A DNA stretch of 10,741 bases. Origin: Candidatus Coatesiibacteriota bacterium (GTDB taxonomy: Bacteria > RBG-13-66-14). The stretch lies in NCBI GenBank assembly GCA_014728185.1, contig WJMB01000379.1:1-10741 (forward strand). Reading direction: 5' to 3'. Shown here in pieces: positions 5,971-10,741 of the stretch. Below the pieces are notes generated by a model that saw nothing but the letters and a program-made list of their open reading frames with translations, was not told the DNA's origin and did not search any database. Every line of letters starts with the position of its first letter. Position 1 is the stretch's first letter. A program made the position numbers and the translations under genes.

Positions 5971-6903
5971 TTAAAAAGCCGCCGATAGACTGACCCGGTG
6001 GGTGTCGCCCAGCTCGTGGGACAGCCAGCAGTAGTCCAGGCTCATTCCCCACAGAGCCACGCCGCCGCCCAGGGTCAGCTTGCCCCGGTCCGCTCCCACC
6101 CGGGCCGAGAAGACCCGGGCCACGGTGAACTCGACGCCGCCGTGGAGGTCCAGACCGAGGCCGTCGAGGTCCAACTGGGCGGACTCGCCGTAGTCGGACA
6201 GGATGAACTCGGCGTCTCCGACCAGGGTCAGCACCGTGTCGATGTCGGCCAGATCGAAGCCCCAGGCGCCGCCCAGGCGCAGGCGGGGCTCGAAGACGTC
6301 GGTGGTGCCGTTGGACCACTCCTTGTAGGTGTAGGGATCGTGGGCGGTCAGCGAGAGGACGGCCCGGGGGGCCGGTCGCCAGAGCAGGCCCAGATCGAAG
6401 CCGAAACCGTCGGCGGTGGCCGCAGCGACGTCGTCATGGAGGTACTTGAGCGTGGCTCCGAGACTGAGATTGGGCAGGAGCTCCCGGGCATAGCTGAGAT
6501 AGAAGGCGTTGGCCGAGGTGTCGACGACGTCGTAGACCTCGGGGCGGCCGTCGTCGTCCCAGCGGGTGAGCTTGATGTCGTCGACGCCGCTGCGGATCCA
6601 GGCCGCGCCGAAGGTGCCGCCCTTTTCACCCAGGCTGTAGAAGCCGCTCAGTGCGTCGTAGACCACCAGATTATCGAAGCGGCTGGAGTGCATGAACAGG
6701 CCGCCGTAGCTCCCGGCGTAGGCCAGCCCGGCGGGGTTGAAAGCCGGAGCGGCGGCGTCGAGGGCCAGGGCGCCGTAGGCCCCGCCCAGGGCCAGCGGAC
6801 GGGCACCGAAGCCCGGCGTCAGGTAGTCCCCGGCGTAGAGGGTCTCCTCGGCACCGACCGTCGTCGCAACCAGTAACAGAATCAGCAGGTGGTGGAGTTT
6901 CAC
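5971..6903 (-). CDS. PorV/PorQ-family outer-membrane beta-barrel protein (second paralogue)
   Basis: 310 aa, from GTG 6903. This start gives a clean signal peptide (MKLHHLLILLLVATTVGA, cleavage near 18/19) with GGGAG upstream. An in-frame ATG at 6984 would add a 27-residue non-signal extension and lacks a ribosome-binding site. The N-terminus FGARPLALGGAYGALALDAAAPAFNPAGL shows the family pattern AR-x-x-x-x-G-x-A-x-x-A-x-x-x-D ... NPAGL (residues 32-60). The remainder is strand-rich (SLGATLKYL, FDLGLLWRP, PRLRLGGAWGFDL) and ends VSLSAAF with a terminal Phe, as in BAM substrates. It is related to the next gene but clearly diverged. It is the first gene downstream of the PorU-like sortase, 469 bp away, recalling the porU-porV linkage in Bacteroidetes. 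The minus-facing sigma-54-type promoter at 7147-7166 is its best promoter candidate. Confidence 0.8.
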   Translation of the reverse strand: MKLHHLLILLLVATTVGAEETLYAGDYLTPGFGARPLALGGAYGALALDAAAPAFNPAGLAYAGSYGGLFMHSSRFDNLVVYDALSGFYSLGEKGGTFGAAWIRSGVDDIKLTRWDDDGRPEVYDVVDTSANAFYLSYARELLPNLSLGATLKYLHDDVAAATADGFGFDLGLLWRPAPRAVLSLTAHDPYTYKEWSNGTTDVFEPRLRLGGAWGFDLADIDTVLTLVGDAEFILSDYGESAQLDLDGLGLDLHGGVEFTVARVFSARVGADRGKLTLGGGVALWGMSLDYCWLSHELGDTHRVSLSAAF

Positions 6904-7084
6904 GGCGTCGCTCCCGGCTTCTGAGGCAAGGCGTCCCGAAAGGGGTCGAGGGTCATTTGGGCGGGCCGGAATAGGCTCCGGCATACCGAGGGAGGAGGGG
7001 CGGACCGCTACCGGCGTTTAGCAGTGAAGGCTCCCGGCGGGCGACCTCGGCAAAAGATAAAGCAGAGCGTCACTGATCGGCGCC

Positions 7085-7105
7085 GGTTTTGGCACGTTTC
7101 TTGCA
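7085..7105 (+). promoter_or_regulatory. Sigma-54-type (-24/-12) promoter, plus-facing
   Basis: TTGGCACG-TTTC-TTGCA (7089-7105) matches the sigma-54 consensus YTGGCACG-N4-TTGCW at every fixed base. GG (-24) lies at 7091-7092 and GC (-12) at 7103-7104. Transcription would start near 7116 and run toward, and antisense to, the 3' end of the PorU-like gene. Confidence 0.65.
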
Positions 7106-7146
7106 AAGGCCGTGAGAGACCGCGGACCGGCGCCACCCTGGTTTCC

Positions 7147-7166
7147 GCAAGAAACGTGCCAAAACC
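7147..7166 (-). promoter_or_regulatory. Sigma-54-type (-24/-12) promoter, minus-facing, toward the second barrel gene
   Basis: On the minus strand TTGGCACG-TTTC-TTGC is identical to the plus-facing copy; only the last consensus base differs (G instead of A/T). Start would be near 7136, giving a leader of about 230 nt before GTG 6903 of the barrel gene. Its use needs RpoN and an AAA+ enhancer-binding protein, neither of which is encoded in this window. Confidence 0.62.
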
Positions 7167-7372
7167 TCACCATCATTAGCCCGGGACGCCTACCGCGGCC
7201 GGTGCGGTTTTGCCGAGGTCGCCGGGCTCACCCTGGTTATGGGGCGTCTACCGGGGGGCTTGCCCGTGGTGATCCGCTCTTCGATCTCCCAGTCAAGGAA
7301 GCGGTAGAAATCGACGGCGGCGGTGTGGGCGCGAATACATATCGCTGACGACATCCTACCACCGAAAGCGTG

Positions 7373-10300
7373 TCAGCGCAGCATGATGAACTTTTCGAAG
7401 ACCTCGGTGGACTCCCCACCGCTGCTCAGTTCGACGGAGTAGAGGTAGACGCCGTTGGCCAGGGGACGGCCGCCCTCGTCGGCGCCGTCCCACTCCACGA
7501 CGTTGAAGCCGGCTTGCAGGGCCCGTGGCTCCAGGGTGCGAACCAGGCGGCCCGCCGTGGTGTAGATGCGGATGCGCGCCGAGTCGGGGCGCTGGTTGGC
7601 GATGAAGGTGAAGGCCGTCGCTCCGGGGGCCGGGTTGGGCACGACCAGGACCTGCTCCAGGGTCAGCTCGTCGCTGACGCGCAACTGGGCGCTGCCGAGG
7701 CCCCGCTCGCCGAAGCGGTCGTAGCAGACCAGGGTCAGGGTGTAGTCGCCGGCGGGCAGCTCGAGGGTGCGCTCGACGCCGCCACGGGTGTAGTCGCCGG
7801 GCTCGGGCTCGAAGGCTTCGGTGAGGTCCAGCTCCAGACTGTGTCCGTCGGCGGCGCAGATCAGCACGATGGGCCGGTCGATCTCGCCCCCGATCCCGCC
7901 CAGTCCGCCATCGGAGCGAGCGGTGAGGATGCCGTGGGGGTCCTGGAGGTCGATACGTACATCTACCTCCTCGTCAACCAGATCACCCGAAGCGGTCGCA
8001 CCGTCATCGAAGGTGAACTCGACCACGGGGCCTTCGTTGTCGTCGGGCGGGTCGTTGCCGCCCACGATGGGCAGGCCCTCGTAGATCGATCCACCGCCGG
8101 GGTTCCAGGGACCATCGACGGCCAGAGTGGTTCCGTCGGCGCCGACGGCCCAGGCGTGGATCTCCAGACCGTAATAGTCGAGATTATTCGATGGATCGAC
8201 GGAGGTTTCGCCTCTCCCACCCACTTGGGCGGGGGGTGTTGAGCGCTCCAAACTGGGTCGGGGCGCCAGCTCGGGGTTGAGGTCGTCGTCGATCTTCCAG
8301 GGCAGGGGGAGCTGAGCCTCGAAGGCGCCGTCGACCACGGGAGCGCTCACCCGAACCACGGGCCGGAACAGCCGGGCGGCGTTCCAGGTGTAGGGTATCT
8401 GGGGGCGGTCGTAAGCGACGATGTGAACGGTGTCGATCCCCAGGGAGCCGTCGGTCACTTCGCCGCCGACGGTTATCACCTCGCCCCGGCTAACCGAGGG
8501 AGCCGACGGCAAATCCAGGCTCAAGCCTTCGACGGGTCGGCGCAGGGACAGGGGACCGTCGCCGAAGAACACCCAGCGTTCCCAGTGGCTGTCGCTACCG
8601 GTGGCCAGCAGGGTGCGCAGGTGGATCAACCCCATGTTGGACGTCTCCAGGTGATCCTCGGGATGGAAGAGTCCGTCGAGATAGGTCCTGTGATACCTCT
8701 GTGCGAGGCCGCCGCTGGTCAGCCGCGATGAGGCCACGGCGCCCACCACACCGCCGGGAATGCGGTTGAGCAGCTCGCAGAGGCTCTCCGGCTCCTCGGT
8801 GGTGTTCTTGGTCCGATCGAAATCGGCCAGGGAGCAGGTGGAAAGGATCAACAGCGGCGGTTCATTCTTGGACCAACGCGGAACGTCGGGTAGCAGCGGC
8901 GGGCGCTGGGTGAAGCTGAGCTCCGTGGTCCAGGTGTTCCAGGCGCCGTGACCGTAGTAGCTGTAAAGAAGCGCTCCGGATTCGTCTTCGGTTATCAGCG
9001 GGGTGATGTTCTCCCGGGCGGCCCGCCGCAACTGGGTGGGCGAGTAGTTCTCGTAATTGTACTGGTCCAGACCGGTGCGGGCCATTCCCAAACCGGTCAG
9101 ATATATCTTGTCGTTATAGGTCGAAGCGGAGTCGTATAGCTCGTCGATCTCCTCGGGATAGTAATCGAAGTCGATATCGTTGGATGGTCCGTTGCCGTAA
9201 TCAACATCCTCGGAGTTGTCGCTGACGCTGACGCTGCGCATCTGCCAGGGACCGGCGGGCAGTCCGCCGTAGGACAGGCCGCGCTCGACGATGGTCTCCA
9301 GCTCGGCGGCGTCCACCACGCTGATCCGACTCACCGCCATCTGGGGCGTCATTGTTGAAGGTTCGGTTGGAAATACCGATGAGTAGTAGTTATCGGAAGG
9401 GTAGTAGGCGTTGGCTCTGGGCACATAGGTATACAGCGGGGGGATGAGGTTCTCGCCGAAGTCGCGCCACAGGGGACCGCTCTGGATACCCTCGCAATCG
9501 CGGTAATCGTAACTGCCGTCGCCGACGAGGACCACGTAGACGGGCGGATGATCGGTCGACTGGGCGTAGACCCGGGCCAGGAAGCTGCGGATGGCGACGG
9601 GGTCCATCCGGCCGCCGCTGAACTCGTCGTAGATGTCGTCGACACGCACCGCCTCCACGGAGTAGCCCCGTGAGGCGTGCAGATCGATCAGGGGGTCCAG
9701 GTTGGCGATGAAGTCGGGGTGGGCGATATAGATGATGTCGACGTTGGTCGTCTCGTGGAGGCTGCTGGGAGTGTCGGGGTAGATATCACGCGGTTCGGCG
9801 GCGCGCTCCAGATCGGCCACCACAAGATGGGCGTCGGGCTCGACATCCCAGGCGAAGATCACATCGCGGTAGCCCTCGGTGCCGGCCAACTCGTAATTGA
9901 CCAGGGCCTCGCCCCGGGTGGTGTCCCAGACGGCGATCTCGTCGGATGTCAGTCCCTCGGCCTCCAGCCGGTGGCGTCCCGACTGGTCGAAACCGCCCCA
10001 GACCGACAACAGGCCGTTGCGGGCGCGCAGATCGCGGGGGTAGAGCACGTCGACGGCGTCGACGGCCGAATCCAGGCGGGCGTCGCCGGTGGTCTGGATA
10101 TAGTAGGTCAAGCTGTTGTTGCCCGGGGTGAATAGCTCGGGAGCGACCGAGCACCAGCGCTCGACGACGACCAGGGAGCTGGTCAGCGTGAAGCCGTCGA
10201 TCAGTCTGTCGGGCTCGGCGTCGGAACCGGTGTAGAGCCTGACCAATCCGGTGCCGCCGGAGTAGGTCGCGCGGATACGCTGGGCCAGGTGACTCTCACC

Positions 10301-10741
10301 GCCGGCGGCGTAGTAACCGGTCAGCTCGACCGAGATCGTCCACTCCCGGTTCTCCGGTATCGTGTTGTCCCAGTAGAAATCGATTCCTTCGGGGTTGAAT
10401 TCCAAACGGGCGTGGGACCTGTTGTCGCGCTCGAAGTGTACCCGCCCCTGCAGGTGGGAAAGGTTGACCTCGTCGTCGACGGCGGCGTCGCGCTCGGAGA
10501 AACGCAGCGGATCATCCTCGAGGACCAGCCAGTAGTAGCCGAAATCGCTGTAGTGGTTGCGACGACTGGGCGGCACCTCCGCGCCCTCGGGGGCTTCGTC
10601 GGGATCGGGCAGGTCCCAGGCCAGGGCGTCCTCGCCCCAGAAGTAGAGGGCGTCGCCCTCGTCGAAGGAGCCGTCGTCGGCGCCGTCAACGCGCACGGGC
10701 ACGGCCTCCAGCTCAATCTCGTCGTAGATGTAATCCTGGTC
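7373..10741 (-). CDS. porU: PorU-like type IX secretion sortase, C25 (gingipain-like) peptidase (5' end cut by window edge)
   Basis: 1122 visible residues; the frame is open to base 10741, so the signal peptide and N-terminus are missing. In T9SS, PorU removes cargo sorting domains and joins cargo to lipopolysaccharide. Visible residues about 1-330 are the beta-rich N-terminal region (VDGADDGSFDEGDALYFWG; RNHYSDFGYYWLV). The C25 caspase-like domain spans about 334-734: VDIIYIAHPDF, VYVVLVGDGSYDY, PSDNYYSS, catalytic His598 in YYGHGAW, catalytic Cys636 in ILSTCSLADFD, GGVVGAVASSR, and closing FGDGPLSLRRP. A PorU-type beta region follows, with GIGGEIDRP (about 947) and LPAGDYTLTLVCYDRFG. The last 92 residues are a type A sorting domain: VVPNPAPGATAFTF, ARIRIYTTAGRLVRTL, VVEWDGADEGGRPLANGVYLYSV, ending EKFIMLR. 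A gingipain-like secreted protease is the alternative; the GIGG region and barrel neighbours favour PorU. Confidence 0.8.
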   Translation of the reverse strand, partial: DQDYIYDEIELEAVPVRVDGADDGSFDEGDALYFWGEDALAWDLPDPDEAPEGAEVPPSRRNHYSDFGYYWLVLEDDPLRFSERDAAVDDEVNLSHLQGRVHFERDNRSHARLEFNPEGIDFYWDNTIPENREWTISVELTGYYAAGGESHLAQRIRATYSGGTGLVRLYTGSDAEPDRLIDGFTLTSSLVVVERWCSVAPELFTPGNNSLTYYIQTTGDARLDSAVDAVDVLYPRDLRARNGLLSVWGGFDQSGRHRLEAEGLTSDEIAVWDTTRGEALVNYELAGTEGYRDVIFAWDVEPDAHLVVADLERAAEPRDIYPDTPSSLHETTNVDIIYIAHPDFIANLDPLIDLHASRGYSVEAVRVDDIYDEFSGGRMDPVAIRSFLARVYAQSTDHPPVYVVLVGDGSYDYRDCEGIQSGPLWRDFGENLIPPLYTYVPRANAYYPSDNYYSSVFPTEPSTMTPQMAVSRISVVDAAELETIVERGLSYGGLPAGPWQMRSVSVSDNSEDVDYGNGPSNDIDFDYYPEEIDELYDSASTYNDKIYLTGLGMARTGLDQYNYENYSPTQLRRAARENITPLITEDESGALLYSYYGHGAWNTWTTELSFTQRPPLLPDVPRWSKNEPPLLILSTCSLADFDRTKNTTEEPESLCELLNRIPGGVVGAVASSRLTSGGLAQRYHRTYLDGLFHPEDHLETSNMGLIHLRTLLATGSDSHWERWVFFGDGPLSLRRPVEGLSLDLPSAPSVSRGEVITVGGEVTDGSLGIDTVHIVAYDRPQIPYTWNAARLFRPVVRVSAPVVDGAFEAQLPLPWKIDDDLNPELAPRPSLERSTPPAQVGGRGETSVDPSNNLDYYGLEIHAWAVGADGTTLAVDGPWNPGGGSIYEGLPIVGGNDPPDDNEGPVVEFTFDDGATASGDLVDEEVDVRIDLQDPHGILTARSDGGLGGIGGEIDRPIVLICAADGHSLELDLTEAFEPEPGDYTRGGVERTLELPAGDYTLTLVCYDRFGERGLGSAQLRVSDELTLEQVLVVPNPAPGATAFTFIANQRPDSARIRIYTTAGRLVRTLEPRALQAGFNVVEWDGADEGGRPLANGVYLYSVELSSGGESTEVFEKFIMLR

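Larger units (their letters stand above)
7085..7166. repeat. Inner 20-bp perfect inverted repeat
   Basis: GGTTTTGGCACGTTTCTTGC (7085-7104) and its exact reverse complement (7147-7166) flank a 42-nt centre. The arms contain the sigma-54 promoter consensus. Read through from upstream, the RNA would form a 20-bp hairpin with no U-tract. Confidence 0.85.
7040..7223. repeat. Outer 16-bp inverted repeat around the sigma-54-like promoters
   Basis: GGCGACCTCGGCAAAA at 7040-7055 is repeated as its exact reverse complement at 7208-7223. Each copy lies upstream of one promoter in the same orientation relative to it: 29 nt upstream on the left and 41 nt on the right, a difference close to one helical turn. 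Possible activator-binding element or a trace of inverted duplication. Confidence 0.7.
6904..7372. other. 469-bp spacer between the PorU-like and barrel genes
   Basis: It contains two nested perfect inverted repeats (7040-7055 with 7208-7223; 7085-7104 with 7147-7166), two sigma-54-like promoters within the inner arms, and a 10-bp direct repeat CACCCTGGTT (7134-7143 and 7229-7238). A 54-codon minus-strand open frame (7354-7190) is listed only as a weak finding. No clear terminator follows the PorU stop at 7373, so read-through cannot be excluded. No RNA gene was recognised. Confidence 0.7.

Noticed and set aside
7085..7166. Terminator hairpin for the PorU-like gene
   Set aside because: The loop is 42 nt, there is no U-tract after the stem, and the arms match a promoter consensus base for base.
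7040..7223. Invertible (phase-variable) segment bounded by inverted repeats
   Set aside because: Inversion between either pair of arms would leave the promoter arrangement essentially unchanged, and no recombinase gene is nearby.
1..10741. tRNA, rRNA, CRISPR array or insertion sequence
   Set aside because: No regular repeat-spacer array, transposase-like frame, tRNA-like fold with a CCA end or rRNA-like stretch was seen.

Overview
The window is GC-rich and densely coding. It looks like a Gram-negative (diderm) bacterium with a type IX secretion-like apparatus: a PorU-type C25 sortase carrying a T9SS-style C-terminal sorting domain, and two PorV/PorQ-family outer-membrane barrels. This points to the Bacteroidota/FCB neighbourhood or one of the candidate phyla that share these families (for example Coatesbacteria, Fermentibacteria, Eisenbacteria or Zixibacteria). 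The sequence alone does not allow a finer placement.

Layout. (1) At 1-747 (+) lies an almost complete secreted Omp28-like thioredoxin-fold protein; only its first residues fall outside the window. It converges on the next block across a perfect 11-bp hairpin terminator (804-831). (2) At 4681-886 (-) is an operon with a near-consensus sigma-70 promoter (TTGACA-N17-TATACT). It encodes an FmdB-type zinc ribbon, a SurA-like lipoprotein, a second SurA-like foldase with a TPR tail, and the RNA polymerase omega subunit. The last three genes are very tightly packed, with ribosome-binding sites overlapping the upstream stop codons. (3) At 5942-4762 (-) is a PorV/PorQ-family barrel with its own extended -10 promoter, a tandem 13-bp repeat in its leader, and a strong hairpin after its stop. 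(4) At 6903-5971 (-) is a second, paralogous PorV/PorQ-family barrel. (5) 6904-7372 is a 469-bp gene-poor spacer. It holds two nested perfect inverted repeats. The inner 20-bp arms match the sigma-54 (-24/-12) promoter consensus and face each other; an identical 16-bp element lies upstream of each. (6) At 10741-7373 (-) is the PorU-like sortase, truncated at its N-terminus by the window edge.

The genes fit one theme: building the outer membrane and exporting proteins across it. The SurA-like foldases would chaperone unfolded barrels (such as the two PorV/PorQ proteins) to the BAM machinery. PorV-type barrels bring CTD-bearing cargo to the PorU sortase. The Omp28-like protein is a typical secreted product of such organisms. 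The most unusual item is the symmetric pair of face-to-face sigma-54 promoters between the sortase and the barrel genes. It suggests alternative-sigma control of the barrel gene, plus a transcript running antisense to the sortase 3' end.
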